A model generated the notes under the pieces. It was given only the letters and a program-made list of their open reading frames with translations, was not told where the DNA came from and made no database searches. From Kutzneria kofuensis (GTDB lineage: Bacteria; Actinomycetota; Actinomycetes; Mycobacteriales; Pseudonocardiaceae): a DNA stretch of 64,000 bases. Every line of letters starts with the position of its first letter. The first letter of the stretch is position 1. The stretch covers positions 4,776,038 to 4,840,037 of the forward strand of contig NZ_JACHIR010000001.1 of assembly GCF_014203355.1 (NCBI RefSeq). The letters run 5' to 3'. Below are positions 51,567-63,785 of this stretch, in pieces. A program made the position numbers and the translations under genes.

Positions 51567-53090
51567 ATGGCGATCAGCCGGCGGGCGTTCTTGCAGGCGG
51601 CCGGGGTGGGGGCGACGGCGGTCGCGGCGGCGGCGTGCTCGCCGAACGGCGGCCCGGGCCCGGTGTCGTCGACGTCGACGAGCCCGACGCCGACCACGAC
51701 GACGAGGCCGCCGGCGGTGCCGCCGAACTGGGACAAGCTGCGCGGCCAGCTGGCCGGCAAGCTGGTGCTGCCGGCGGACCCGGCCTACGAGACGGCGAAG
51801 CTGGCCTACAACCCGCTGTTCGACAGCCGGAAGCCGGCGGCGGTGGCGCAGGTGGCCAACCCGAGCGACGTGCAGGCCTGCGTGGCCCTGGCCTACGCGT
51901 CGAGGATCCCGATCGCGGCCCGCAGCGGCGGCCACAGCTACGTCGGATACTCCACACCGGACAGTGGCCTGGTGGTCGACCTCGGCGGCATGAAGGACGT
52001 TCAGGTCCAGCCGGACGGCACGGCGACGATCGGCGCCGGCGCCCGGATGATGGACGTGTACGCGGCACTGGCGAACGCGGGCCGGTGCCTGCCGGCGGGC
52101 TCGTGCCCGACGGTCGGCATCGGCGGCCTGACGCTGGGCGGCGGCGTCGGCGTGCTGACCACGAAGTTCGGCCTGACCTGCGACAAGCTGGTGTCGGCGC
52201 AGATCGTCACCGGCGACGGCAAGCTGCGCACGGTCTCGGCCTCGCAGGAGCCGGACCTGTTCTGGGCGCTGCGCGGTGGGGGCGGCGGCAACTTCGGCAT
52301 CGTCACCTCGTTCACGTTCCGGACCGAGGAAGCGCCGCAGCTGACCGTGTTCCAACTCCAGTTCCCGGGCGGCTCCGTCGCGGACGTGCTCGGCGGCTGG
52401 CAGCAGTTCATCGCGACGGCCCCGGACGAGCTGTGGACGACGATGGGCGTCTCCGGCGGAAATCCGTCGACGTGCCGGATCAACGGCTGCTTCGTCGGCT
52501 CGCCGACCGGGCTGAATCCGTTGCTGAACAAGCTGATCGCGGCGACGGGCACGCAGCCGACCAACCGGTACACGCTGTCCAAGTCCTATGTGGACGCGAT
52601 GAAGTACTTCGGCGGCTGCGCCTCCTACAGCAACGCCCAGTGCACGCCGAGCTGGAACGGAAACGGCGTGCTGAAGCGGGAATCGTTCACAGCGACCTCC
52701 CGTGTGCTGGCGAAACCCTTGTCGGATCCGGCAAAGTTCGCCGAGGTGATGGCCGGCCGCAGCGGCATGGACGTGCTGCTGGACAGCATCGGCGGCGCGG
52801 CCGGTCGGGTCGGCGCGACGGAAACGGCCTTTCCGCACCGCGGAGCCCTTGCCACGGCCCAGATCTACCAGGGCTCGACCGCCGCCTCGGCGCGCACCGC
52901 CGTCGGCGAGGTCCGCGACAACCTCGGCGCCGTCATCGGCGACGGCGCGTACGTCAACTACATCGACGCCAGCCTCGCGGACTGGGGCACCGCGTACTAC
53001 GGCCCGAACCTGCCCAAGCTGCGCAAGGTCGCCCAGCAGTACGACCCGGACGGTGTGCTGTCCTTCGAGCAGTCGGTGGCCAAGGCGTAG
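51567..53090 (+). CDS. Tat-exported BBE-type FAD-linked oxidoreductase, likely lipoprotein
   Basis: 507 aa. The start ATG follows AGGAGGTG. SRRAFLQAAG is a twin-arginine signal, with AAAC at residues 21-24 as a possible lipobox (Cys24), then a Ser/Thr/Pro linker. The FAD domain has RSGGHSYVGYS (H123) and GSCPTVGIGG (C180), the His and Cys that carry bicovalent FAD in berberine-bridge-type enzymes, and LTLGGGVGVLTTKFGLTCD. The C-terminal YYGPNLPKLRKVAQQYDPDGVLSF is the BBE domain. Oxidises a sugar or an alcohol outside the membrane; substrate unknown. Confidence 0.9.
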   Translation: MAISRRAFLQAAGVGATAVAAAACSPNGGPGPVSSTSTSPTPTTTTRPPAVPPNWDKLRGQLAGKLVLPADPAYETAKLAYNPLFDSRKPAAVAQVANPSDVQACVALAYASRIPIAARSGGHSYVGYSTPDSGLVVDLGGMKDVQVQPDGTATIGAGARMMDVYAALANAGRCLPAGSCPTVGIGGLTLGGGVGVLTTKFGLTCDKLVSAQIVTGDGKLRTVSASQEPDLFWALRGGGGGNFGIVTSFTFRTEEAPQLTVFQLQFPGGSVADVLGGWQQFIATAPDELWTTMGVSGGNPSTCRINGCFVGSPTGLNPLLNKLIAATGTQPTNRYTLSKSYVDAMKYFGGCASYSNAQCTPSWNGNGVLKRESFTATSRVLAKPLSDPAKFAEVMAGRSGMDVLLDSIGGAAGRVGATETAFPHRGALATAQIYQGSTAASARTAVGEVRDNLGAVIGDGAYVNYIDASLADWGTAYYGPNLPKLRKVAQQYDPDGVLSFEQSVAKA

Positions 53091-53145
53091 TAACGGGTCA
53101 CGCGCCGGCCGCGACCTTCACGAGGTGGAGGACGACGAGGCCACC

Positions 53146-54182
53146 GTGCACAACGAGGTCACCGGGTCCGTCAGCGGCAACGTCATCCAGGGCCGCGACA
53201 TGGAAGTGCACATTCACGCGGGGCCCGAGCCGGCCAGGCCGACGGTGTCGGAGTACCTGCGGTCCCTGGCCCGGGCCATCGACAAGGGCGTGCGAGCGGC
53301 CGGTGGAAAGCCGCTGGTGGTCACCGGACCCGACGCGGTCAAGGCGGTTCGCTTCTGGGCGGGCCGTGCCGGCGGCAACTACTACCGGGGCAGGACCGCG
53401 GTGATCGACCTGGCCAAGCCGGCCTGGCGCGACGACGCGAAGCTCGCGCCGCATCACATCCTGGCGCTGCTGTTGAACGCCAGGACCCTGGACGAGGTGC
53501 GGGAATTCCGTCGCATGCGCACGTGGCCGGGGGAGATCCTGATCGTGGTCGCGGCCCCGCAGGAACTGGCCGAAACCGACGGCGTGCGGGTCCTTCGGAC
53601 GTCGGAGGTGCAGGCCAGGACCGCCACGTTCGACCTGTTGCCGTCCGAGCTGCGCTACAGCCTCCACCCGGCGAAGATCGCGTTTCCCATCGCGGTCGTG
53701 GCCACGTTGATCGTGGTGAACGTCAGCCAGCCGCTGCCGGGATTCGTCGTCGTCATTCTCGCGGTGCTCACGGCTGTGGTTTCGGCCTTGGGCGGTTACG
53801 GCGTCGGCCACGTGGTGCGGGGATTCTTCCCGCCCGGCGGCGGGCAACTGGTTGTCAGCCCGGACGGCGTCGACCTGCGGACGACGACCGGCTTCACCAG
53901 ACTTTCCTGGAGCGACATCGAATTCGTGGCGATGGTGCCGCGAGCCGGCGCCTGGGCGCTGCTCGTGAAGGTGACCAGTGCCGAGGAGGTTGTCGACCTG
54001 TGCCTGGTCGGCGTCGGCGGACTGCACTGCGACCGCCCGGCGCTCAAAAGCAGCCGTGACGACGTGCTGAGGGCCGTCAAGCTCTACTGGCCCGGACCGG
54101 TCGTCGACACGCGCGCCGGGCTGCTGGCCCAGGACAAGCAGCTGGGGGACCGGTTCTGGCCCGGTCCCCGCAGCGCCGACAC

Positions 54183-54186
<4 letters not shown>
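53146..54186 (+). CDS. Membrane protein of unknown function with N-x-x-[ST]G-x-V-x-G-x-[VI]-[IV]-Q motif
   Basis: 346 aa from GTG 53146 (GAGG 5 bases upstream); GTG 53125 is an alternative. It opens with VHNEVTGSVSGNVIQGRDME, matching a short motif that starts many actinobacterial multidomain proteins. A cytosolic domain follows (about 40-170), then two membrane helices (about 186-235) and a C-terminal domain (GQLVVSPDGVDLRTTTGFTRLSWSDIEFV) that reads like a bacterial PH-type fold. Function unknown. Its TAG stop shares CTAG with the convergent aldehyde dehydrogenase stop. Confidence 0.7.
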
Positions 54187-55640
<1,454 letters not shown>

Positions 55641-55702
55641 GACCACACGATATGACCACCACGGCCCGTCACGCCGGTGGCCATCAGGTACAACGAGCCA
55701 GG

Positions 55703-56419
55703 TCAGGCAGGACAAAGTGTCGTATGCAGGTCGGGAACCAGACAAGCGTGCTCCCGATACATCCGGTTGTGCTCTTCCGCACGCTGCGTGACGAAGCGGG
55801 GATCCTGCTCGACCTGCTCGGCCATCCAGATCAGATACGCCGGCAGGTTGTCGGCCACGCCGCGCCGAGTGGCCGGCGAAGCGCCGTAGGCGTCGCAGAA
55901 CAGGGCCGCACCGCGCAACTGCCGGTCCAACGGCCGCTCCAGGTCCATCAGGGCGAACCGGTACACGCCGTAGGCCACGTCGTACCAGCGCGGCGCCGGC
56001 CTGGCCCAGTCGAAGTCGATCATGCCAACGGCGGTGTCGCCCTCGAACACGAGGTTGTACTGGGCAAAGTCACCGTGGCAGAGCACCTCGGCCGGCTCGA
56101 TGGGCGGGCACTGCCAGCCGTCGGAGCCGGCCACGAAGCCGACCGTCGCGTCGTGATGCCGCCGGAGCAGCCGGGCGGAACTGATCACTGCCTCGTCGCT
56201 CATCGGGAAGTGGTGACCAACTTCACCCGGCACGAAAGACAGGACCTCGCGGCCGTCCGCGTCGAAGCCGAACGGCTCCGGGGCGCCTTCGAATCCGGCT
56301 GCGGAAACGTGGCGCAGCAAGGCATGCACGCGGGACGACCACGGGCCGGCCGGCCGGTGCACCCTGCCGTCGATCAACCACACCGTGTTCAGTCCGCCGC
56401 GCAGCTCCACCCGGTGCAC
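55703..56419 (-). CDS. Aminoglycoside phosphotransferase-like kinase (APH family)
   Basis: 238 aa from GTG 56419 ([23 protein letters not shown]). The catalytic loop [13 protein letters not shown] and metal loop [10 protein letters not shown] identify the APH/choline kinase fold. The N-terminal lobe is short, with no clear glycine loop. Kinases of this group act on varied small molecules; resistance should not be assumed. Divergent from guaA with 61 bases between starts. Confidence 0.82.
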   Translation of the reverse strand: MHRVELRGGLNTVWLIDGRVHRPAGPWSSRVHALLRHVSAAGFEGAPEPFGFDADGREVLSFVPGEVGHHFPMSDEAVISSARLLRRHHDATVGFVAGSDGWQCPPIEPAEVLCHGDFAQYNLVFEGDTAVGMIDFDWARPAPRWYDVAYGVYRFALMDLERPLDRQLRGAALFCDAYGASPATRRGVADNLPAYLIWMAEQVEQDPRFVTQRAEEHNRMYREHACLVPDLHTTLCPA

Positions 56420-56480
56420 GCTAGCCACGCGTGGAACTGGGAAGATAGCGAATATCCCCCAACCAGGAGGTCCGCTGATC

Positions 56481-58022
<1,542 letters not shown>

Positions 58023-58024
58023 CA

Positions 58025-58062
58025 CGAACGGCCCCCGCCTCGGCAAAGGCGGGGGCCGTTCG
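58025..58062. terminator. Terminator after guaA
   Basis: Perfect 16-base arms CGAACGGCCCCCGCCT / AGGCGGGGGCCGTTCG, 6-base loop; it fills the gap to the convergent small membrane protein gene. Confidence 0.9.
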
Positions 58063-58266
58063 CTATTTCCGGGCGGATGGCCTGACCGTCCACATGAGAA
58101 TCAGCAGTCCGACGAGGATGGCGCCGCCGGCGACCAGTCCGGTCACCCCGAACGGCAGGTCGGCCATCTTCCCGTCGGACAGCGCGTAGGCCATGGCGAA
58201 CAGGCCGCCGATGCCGAACAGCAGGCTCACCAGCCGGGGACCGCCCCGGCGTTCCGTCTCAGCCAC
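58063..58266 (-). CDS. Small two-helix membrane protein
   Basis: 67 aa from GTG 58266, supported by GGAGG about 7 bases upstream; it overlaps the stop of the PspC/LiaF-like gene by 8 bases. Helices: LVSLLFGIGGLFAMAYAL and GVTGLVAGGAILVGLLILMW. No family recognised. Coupled expression with the PspC/LiaF-like protein suggests a membrane-stress role. Confidence 0.7.
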   Translation of the reverse strand: MAETERRGGPRLVSLLFGIGGLFAMAYALSDGKMADLPFGVTGLVAGGAILVGLLILMWTVRPSARK

Positions 58267-59509
58267 GGTAGACCTCCACATCCCCGGCGCCGGCGTGCAC
58301 ATCGAGCTGGATGGTGCCGACGGCGTTCGGCACGTTGTCGACCACGTGCAGGTTGACGTCGCGCCAGTCGGCGCGCTGGGTCAGGCAGCGCACGTCACCC
58401 ACGTTGGCCGTGCAGGTGGCCTCCACGTTCACGTTGGCCGGCACGATCACCCGCGCTTCGCCGGCGTCCACGCTGACCGTGGTCCGAGCCGGCTTCTCCT
58501 TGTCGAACTTGAAATCCGTGAGGTCCAGTCGCACGTCGCCGAACGACCGGGAGTAGCTCGCGTCCAGCCGGTCCGTCGGGTTGGCGCGCAGGTCGCCGAA
58601 ACCCGAATCCCCGCCGTTGGGCGAGTTCGTCAGCGCCACCGCGGCCACGCCGACCAGCACCGTCGGCACGATCAGGCCGCGGCCGCCACGGGCGAACGCG
58701 CCGACCACCAGGCCGCCGGCGAGCACGCCGGCCACGATGCCGAGGATGTGCGGCAGGGTCAGCCAGGTCAGGCCCAGGCCGGCCTTGAAGATCAGCAGGG
58801 CGGCGGCGGTCAGCACGGCCAGGCCCATGGTCACGCCGCCGACCGCGGAGTGCCGCTTGCGCGGCCGCACCGCGAGGGTCTTGTCCTGGTCGTCGCTGGT
58901 GGCCAGCTGCGTGGTCACCGGCTCGTTCGGGTCGTGCAGGTCCCACTGCAGCGGGGCCGCGCCCAGCGGGTCCCACTCGGTCGAGGCGGCGGCACCAGGC
59001 GCGTAGCTCGGTGCGGTCATCGGTCCCCCTGAGGTCGTGGTCGGTGCGCCGGGCACGCCCAGCCCGGCGCGGTTGCGGTGCAACAGGAACAGCCCGCCCA
59101 GCAGGGCGGCGGCGCTGAGCACGCCGCTGAAGAAGCCGAACTGGCCGCCCCACAGCCAGCCGAACGCGGGCACACACAGCAGGCAGAGCAGGATGGTGAA
59201 GCCGCGCGACATCGAGCTGCGCCCGCGGCCCACCATCGCCTCCAGCGCCGAGGCCTCGTCGTTCTCCTCCGCCAGCGTCAGCCAGGCCAGCAGGTAGAAC
59301 AGCAGGCCGGCGCCGCCGTACACGGTGCAGACGACCAGTGCCACTCGCACGATCACCGGGTCGATGTCGTAACGCCGCCCGATGCCGGCCGCGACACCGG
59401 CCACCATCCGGCCCTGCCGCGGACGCCTCGGGCGGGTGGCCCAGAAGTCCGCGACCAGGTGCTCGATGTTGATCCCGGAGTGCTTGGTCGTGTTCACGGT
59501 GACGAGCAT
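58259..59509 (-). CDS. PspC-domain membrane protein with LiaF-like C-terminus
   Basis: 416 aa, ATG 59509 (GTG 59497 possible). The PspC domain has RQGRMVAGVAAGIGRRYDIDPVIVRVALVV and LLFYLLAWLTL; several further helices follow. The C-terminal region (SFGDVRLDLTDF, TVSVDAGEARVIVPANV, GDVRCL) is a beta-rich repeat like the cell-wall-antibiotic-response domain of LiaF. It is divergent from the PspC-kinase and regulator genes, so a LiaF-like inhibitor/sensor role is inferred. Confidence 0.85.
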   Translation of the reverse strand: MLVTVNTTKHSGINIEHLVADFWATRPRRPRQGRMVAGVAAGIGRRYDIDPVIVRVALVVCTVYGGAGLLFYLLAWLTLAEENDEASALEAMVGRGRSSMSRGFTILLCLLCVPAFGWLWGGQFGFFSGVLSAAALLGGLFLLHRNRAGLGVPGAPTTTSGGPMTAPSYAPGAAASTEWDPLGAAPLQWDLHDPNEPVTTQLATSDDQDKTLAVRPRKRHSAVGGVTMGLAVLTAAALLIFKAGLGLTWLTLPHILGIVAGVLAGGLVVGAFARGGRGLIVPTVLVGVAAVALTNSPNGGDSGFGDLRANPTDRLDASYSRSFGDVRLDLTDFKFDKEKPARTTVSVDAGEARVIVPANVNVEATCTANVGDVRCLTQRADWRDVNLHVVDNVPNAVGTIQLDVHAGAGDVEVYRG

Positions 59510-59608
59510 GCGGCCTGGCGCGGGGCGGCGGCATCCGGGAGCCCCCTGAATCAATCCCCGGGCTCGTCCCTGATGGCTCCATATCCCTGTGCGTGTGACC
59601 ATCTTGGG

Positions 59609-60916
59609 GTGAGTTCGCAGCAGCTGGTCGAGGAAGAGAACGCGACACCGGAGGTGTTCGCCGACCGCAGGCTGCGCCGCAGCGGGTCCCACAAGATCGC
59701 CGGCGGTGTCGCGGGCGGTTTGGCCGAGCACCTGAACGTGCCGGTGATCTGGGTGCGCGCCGGATTCACGCTGCTGACCGCGATCGGCTTCATCGGGCCG
59801 CTGGCCTACGTGCTGCTCTGGATGTTCGCCGCGCAGGCGCCGCCGGAGGAGCAGACCTCGCAGATGGACGCCAAGGAGCGCCAGCAGGGCATCGCGCTGC
59901 TGGCCCTTGGTGTCGGCCTGTTCATCGTCATCACGACGCTCAGCGGCTCCCTGGCGTCCTGGTTCATCGTGCCGACCACAGTCGGCATCGGCGGCGCGGC
60001 GCTGGTCTGGCGTGAGGCCGACGAGGCGCAGCGGCGCAAGTGGCGTGACGGCGCGCGGACCGGCGTGACCGGCTTCTTCGGCGAGGGCAGCGCCAAGGCC
60101 CGGCTCCGGCTGATCGTCGGCGTGCTGCTGGTGTGCGGCGGCGTCGGGCTGTTCCTGTTCCAGCAGGTCTCGCCGGCGCTGGTGCCGCCGGTGCTGATCG
60201 CCATCCTGGCCACGCTGGTCGGGGTCGGCGTCATCACCGTGCCCTGGTGGCTGCGCCTGGTCCGCGACCTGGACGACGAGCGCCGCGCCCGCATCCGTGA
60301 CCAGGAGCGGGAGGAGATCGCCGCCCACCTGCACGACTCCGTGCTGCAAACGCTTGCGCTGATCCAGAAGCAGGCCGAGAACCCGCGCGAGGTGGTCAAG
60401 CTGGCCCGCGGCCAGGAACGGCAGCTGCGGACCTGGCTGTACGGGCCGACCGGCTACGGTCGCGGGCGCGCGGCCGCCGCCGAGGCCAACGAGGCAGCCG
60501 AGACCCCGGTCAGCGGCGGCACCCTGCACGAGGCGATCGCCGTCGCCTGCGGCGAGATCGAGGACAGCTTCGACGTGTCCGTGGAGCAGGTTGTCGTCGG
60601 CGACTGCCCGATGGACGTCCGGCTGACCGCGCTCGTACAGGCGGCCCGGGAGGCCATCGTCAACTCGGCCAAGCACTCCGGGGTCGGCGAGGTCAGCGTG
60701 TACGCCGAGATCGAGCCCGACACCGTCACGGTGTTCGTGCGGGACCGCGGCAAGGGCTTCGACCCCGACCAGGTGCCCGACGACAGGCACGGGCTGGCCG
60801 ACTCGATCCGGGGCAGAATGGACCGGCACGGCGGGAAGGTCCGGCTGCGCACGTCACCGGGGGAGGGCACCGAGGTGCAGCTGGAGATGCCCCGCAAGAA
60901 GGAGGCCAAGGCATGA
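59609..60916 (+). CDS. PspC-domain sensor histidine kinase (LiaS/NarX type)
   Basis: 435 aa from GTG 59609; ribosome-binding site weak. Residues 20-85 are a PspC domain (RRSGSHKIAGGVAGGLAEHLNVPVIW). Further membrane helices (IALLALGVGLFIVITTL, LIVGVLLVCGGVGLFLF, PPVLIAILATLVGVG) lead to a HisKA_3 dimerisation helix with the phospho-acceptor in EEIAAHLHDSVLQTLALIQ and an ATPase domain (AREAIVNSAKHS, VFVRDRGKGFDP, DRHGLADSIRGRM). It overlaps the regulator by 4 bases. Confidence 0.9.
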   Translation: MSSQQLVEEENATPEVFADRRLRRSGSHKIAGGVAGGLAEHLNVPVIWVRAGFTLLTAIGFIGPLAYVLLWMFAAQAPPEEQTSQMDAKERQQGIALLALGVGLFIVITTLSGSLASWFIVPTTVGIGGAALVWREADEAQRRKWRDGARTGVTGFFGEGSAKARLRLIVGVLLVCGGVGLFLFQQVSPALVPPVLIAILATLVGVGVITVPWWLRLVRDLDDERRARIRDQEREEIAAHLHDSVLQTLALIQKQAENPREVVKLARGQERQLRTWLYGPTGYGRGRAAAAEANEAAETPVSGGTLHEAIAVACGEIEDSFDVSVEQVVVGDCPMDVRLTALVQAAREAIVNSAKHSGVGEVSVYAEIEPDTVTVFVRDRGKGFDPDQVPDDRHGLADSIRGRMDRHGGKVRLRTSPGEGTEVQLEMPRKKEAKA

Positions 60917-61590
60917 CCACGCCGGAGCAGGAGGACCGCAAGCCGGTGCGGGTGTTCCTCGTCGACGACCACGCGCTGTTCCGGGCCGGGGTACGGGCCG
61001 AGTTGGCCGCCCACGGCGAGGACGTGGAGGTGGTCGGCGAGGCCGGCTCGGTCGGCGAGGCCGTGGCCGGGATCGAGCACCACCGCCCCGACGTGGTGCT
61101 GCTGGACGTGCACATGCCCGACGGCGGCGGCGCCGAGGTGCTGCGCCGGGTCCGGCCGGCCAACCCGGCCGTGGTGTTCCTGGCGCTGTCGGTGTCCGAC
61201 GCCGCCGAGGACGTCATCGCGGTCATCCGCGGCGGCGCCCGCGGCTACGTCACCAAGACCATCTCCAGCCAGGAGCTGGCCAAGTCGGTGCGGCGGGTGG
61301 CCGAGGGCGACGCCGTGTTCTCGCCGCGGCTGGCCGGCTTCGTGCTGGACGCCTTCTCCGAGCGGCCCGGGGCCGCCCCGATCGCCGACCCCGAGCTGGA
61401 CCTGCTGACCCCGCGCGAGCGTGAGGTGCTGCGGCTGCTGGCCCGCGGCTACGCGTACAAGGAGATCGCCTCGGAGCTGTTCATCTCCGTGAAGACCGTG
61501 GAGACGCACGTGTCCAGCGTGCTGCGCAAGACTCAGCTGTCGAACAGGTACGAGCTGTCCCGCTGGGCCACCGACCGCCGCTTGGTGTGA
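60913..61590 (+). CDS. NarL/LuxR-family response regulator
   Basis: 225 aa. The receiver keeps acidic residues (FLVDDHALFRAGV), the phospho-acceptor Asp in VVLLDVHMPDGGG, and the Lys in YVTKTISSQE; the C-terminal helix-turn-helix is LTPREREVLRLLARGYAYKEIASELFISVKTVETHVSSVLRK. It forms the output of the PspC-kinase upstream (ATGA overlap). Unlike the BldM-like protein in this window, its phosphorylation site is complete. Confidence 0.94.
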   Translation: MTTPEQEDRKPVRVFLVDDHALFRAGVRAELAAHGEDVEVVGEAGSVGEAVAGIEHHRPDVVLLDVHMPDGGGAEVLRRVRPANPAVVFLALSVSDAAEDVIAVIRGGARGYVTKTISSQELAKSVRRVAEGDAVFSPRLAGFVLDAFSERPGAAPIADPELDLLTPREREVLRLLARGYAYKEIASELFISVKTVETHVSSVLRKTQLSNRYELSRWATDRRLV

Positions 61591-61748
61591 CGACCGGTCG
61601 ACTCCACCTCCAGCCGGAGCGTGTCGATCACGTGTGCCACGGTGTGTGTGCCCTCCGGCCCGCCGCCGCTGTGCACACCCTTGCGCGGGTGCCAGACCAG
61701 CGCCAACAGGGCGACGATCGATGACCCGATGGCCAGAGCCCACAACAT
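61533..61748 (-). CDS. Possible small membrane-anchored protein
   Basis: 71 aa from ATG 61748, with GGGGAG 7 bases upstream (longer starts at 61775 and 61784 exist). One hydrophobic helix (MLWALAIGSSIVALLALVWHP) precedes a charged tail. Its last 58 bases overlap the end of the response regulator gene on the other strand, which lowers confidence. Function unknown. Confidence 0.45.
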   Translation of the reverse strand: MLWALAIGSSIVALLALVWHPRKGVHSGGGPEGTHTVAHVIDTLRLEVESTGRHTKRRSVAQRDSSYLFDS

Positions 61749-61805
61749 GTCCACGCTCCCCGAATCCGTTCCCATCCCAGCCAACGGATCCGGGGAGCGC
61801 GCGGT

Positions 61806-62723
61806 TCAAACCGTCTCGGGCTGAAGTTCCTTGGCCGGCTCCGACGCGGTGACCTTGGCCTTTCGGCGGGTCAGGCCGACGCCGACCAGCACGATCGCCA
61901 TGCCGGCGACCTCCCGCCAGCTCAACGTCTCGTGCAGGAAGACCACGCCGAGCAGCACCGACACCACCGGCAGCAGGTAGGCGACCATGGAGGCGGCGGT
62001 CGGGCCCTCCTTGGCGATCTGCGACTGCTGGATCAGGAACGCGAAGCCGGTGCCGAACACGCCCAGCACGACCACCGCCAGCAGCGCCGGCACGTCGAAG
62101 TGGATCGGCTGGAGGCCGTCGAACGGCAGCACCAGGGCGCTCATCGCGGTGGCGGTGAGCATCTGGGCGGCGGCCAGCGCGCCGGGGGCGACACCCTTGT
62201 TGGCCAGGAACCGGCCGGCGTAGACGACGCCGACGCCGTAGCTGGCCGCCGCGACCAGGCAGACGGCCGCGCCGCCGAGGTTGACGTCGGTGGCCTGCCA
62301 CGGTGAGAAGATCACCAGCACGCCGGCGAAGCCGAGCACCACGCCGATGACCGTGTTGAGGCCGAGCCGGCGCACGCCGCCGAACAGCAGGGTGCACGGC
62401 ACCGCCCACAGCGGCGTGGTCGAGTTGATGACGCCGGTGAGCCCGGAGTCGACGGTCTGCTCCCCGATGGCGAAGAGGGTGAACGGCAGGACGTTCGCGA
62501 AGAACACGTAGACCACGAGATGGCCCCACATCTGCCGGCCGCTCGGCAGCGGGGTGCGCCGGGCGAACGCGATGGCGCAGAGCACGAGGGCGCCGAGCAG
62601 GACGCGGGCGAACACCATCTGGGACGGCGAGAGCGCGTCGAGACCGAGCTTGATCCACAGGAAGCTCGAGCCCCAGATCAGGGCGAGCGAGACCAGTCGT
62701 AAGAGGCTTGCCGGTGTCGTCAC
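61806..62723 (-). CDS. EamA/DMT-superfamily transporter
   Basis: 305 aa, GTG start. Ten hydrophobic helices in two EamA halves (LVSLALIWGSSFLWIKLGLDAL..., then AAVCLVAAASYGVGVVYAGRFL...), each with a characteristic proline/glycine-rich final helix (VLLGVVFLHETLSWREVAGMAIVLVGVGL). Probably exports a small metabolite or amino acid. It is divergent from a LysR regulator, a common arrangement in which the regulator controls the exporter. Confidence 0.9.
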   Translation of the reverse strand: MTTPASLLRLVSLALIWGSSFLWIKLGLDALSPSQMVFARVLLGALVLCAIAFARRTPLPSGRQMWGHLVVYVFFANVLPFTLFAIGEQTVDSGLTGVINSTTPLWAVPCTLLFGGVRRLGLNTVIGVVLGFAGVLVIFSPWQATDVNLGGAAVCLVAAASYGVGVVYAGRFLANKGVAPGALAAAQMLTATAMSALVLPFDGLQPIHFDVPALLAVVVLGVFGTGFAFLIQQSQIAKEGPTAASMVAYLLPVVSVLLGVVFLHETLSWREVAGMAIVLVGVGLTRRKAKVTASEPAKELQPETV

Positions 62724-62764
62724 GACAACAAGCTTGCGCGAGGTAAAGCATCAGAACAAGTGAA

Positions 62765-62784
62765 TTAAACTTCAGAACGTTTAA
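62765..62784. promoter_or_regulatory. Operator candidate between EamA and LysR genes
   Basis: TTAAAC-N8-GTTTAA is a perfect inverted repeat in the AT-rich 82-base divergent gap. CAGAAC occurs twice (about 62752 and 62773). Fits the T-N11-A style of LysR sites. Confidence 0.55.
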
Positions 62785-62805
62785 GGTCCGCTGTAAGGTT
62801 TGGGC

Positions 62806-63723
62806 ATGCTCGACGTGCGCAGGATGCAGGTGCTGCGGGCCGTGGTGACCAGCGGATCCATCACCGCGGCCGCGACCAATCTCGGCTACACGCCGTCCGC
62901 GATCAGCCAGCAGATCTCCGTGCTGGAGAAGGAGGCCGGGCTGCCGCTGCTGGAGAAGGTCGGCCGGGGCGTGCGACCGACCGCCGCCGGCAAGCTGCTC
63001 ACCGACCACGCCGGCACCATCGCGGAGAACCTGGCCGAGGCGGAGCTGGCGCTGGCCGACCTGCGCGAGGGCCGCACCGGCCGGCTGCGCGTGCGCTACT
63101 TCGCCACCGCGGGCGCGGCCCTTGTGCCACAAGCGGTCGCGGAGTTCCGCAAGGAACATCCCAGCGTGCAGCTGGATCTGGTCAACGTGGAGCCGCTGGA
63201 CCCGATCCACGAGGCGGCGGCCGGCCGGGCCGATGTGTCCATTGTGGTCGTCGCCGATGGGAAAACGCCGCAGCTGTCGGGAATCCAGCTCGTGCACCTG
63301 CTCGACGACCCGTACTCGGCGGTGCTGCCCGACGGGCATCCGTTGGCCGACAAGGACGTTCTCGACCTGGCCGACCTGGCCGGCGAGGTGTGGGTGGACA
63401 ACGAGTACAACGCGGCGTCGAGCTGGACCTGCCGGCAGATCCTGCTCGACGCCTGCGCGTGCGCCGGCTTCAGCCCGAGCTTCTCCTTGCAGTGCAACGA
63501 CTATCAGACCGCGCAGGGCTTCGTCGCCGCCGGCCTCGGCATCAGCATGGTCCCCCGCCTCGGGCTGGGCACCGTGGTCCCGGGCGCGGTGGTCCGGCCG
63601 GTGCGCCGACCCGAGCCGATCCGGCACATCTACGCCGCCGTGCCCGAGTTCACCGCCGACCAGCCGGCCACCGCCAGCCTCATCCGCTGCCTGCGCGCGG
63701 CGGCGTCCCAACAGACCCGGTGA
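62806..63723 (+). CDS. LysR-family transcriptional regulator
   Basis: 305 aa from ATG 62806 (MLDVRRMQVLRAVV); a TTG two codons earlier is less likely. The N-terminal winged helix (GSITAAATNLGYTPSAISQQISVLEKEAGLPLLEKVGRG) is followed by a periplasmic-binding-protein-like sensor domain (RLRVRYFATAGAALVPQAVAEF, QGFVAAGLGISMVPRLG). Divergent from the EamA transporter, which it probably controls with itself; effector unknown. Confidence 0.93.
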   Translation: MLDVRRMQVLRAVVTSGSITAAATNLGYTPSAISQQISVLEKEAGLPLLEKVGRGVRPTAAGKLLTDHAGTIAENLAEAELALADLREGRTGRLRVRYFATAGAALVPQAVAEFRKEHPSVQLDLVNVEPLDPIHEAAAGRADVSIVVVADGKTPQLSGIQLVHLLDDPYSAVLPDGHPLADKDVLDLADLAGEVWVDNEYNAASSWTCRQILLDACACAGFSPSFSLQCNDYQTAQGFVAAGLGISMVPRLGLGTVVPGAVVRPVRRPEPIRHIYAAVPEFTADQPATASLIRCLRAAASQQTR

Positions 63724-63724
63724 G

Positions 63725-63779
63725 TGCTCGGAAGGGGGCATTCCTGGCGTTCAACGCCGGGAATGCCCCCTTCCGAGCA
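63725..63779. terminator. Bidirectional terminator after the LysR gene
   Basis: 20-base perfect arms (63725-63744, 63760-63779; core GGAAGGGGGCATTCC), one mismatch, then GGCGT/ACGCC with a TCA loop. Between convergent genes. Confidence 0.9.
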
Positions 63780-63785
63780 TGAAAG

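Noticed and set aside
60454-63741. A 1095-codon minus-strand open frame across the kinase, regulator and LysR genes
   Set aside because: It runs across several recognisable genes on both strands and shows only low-complexity composition.
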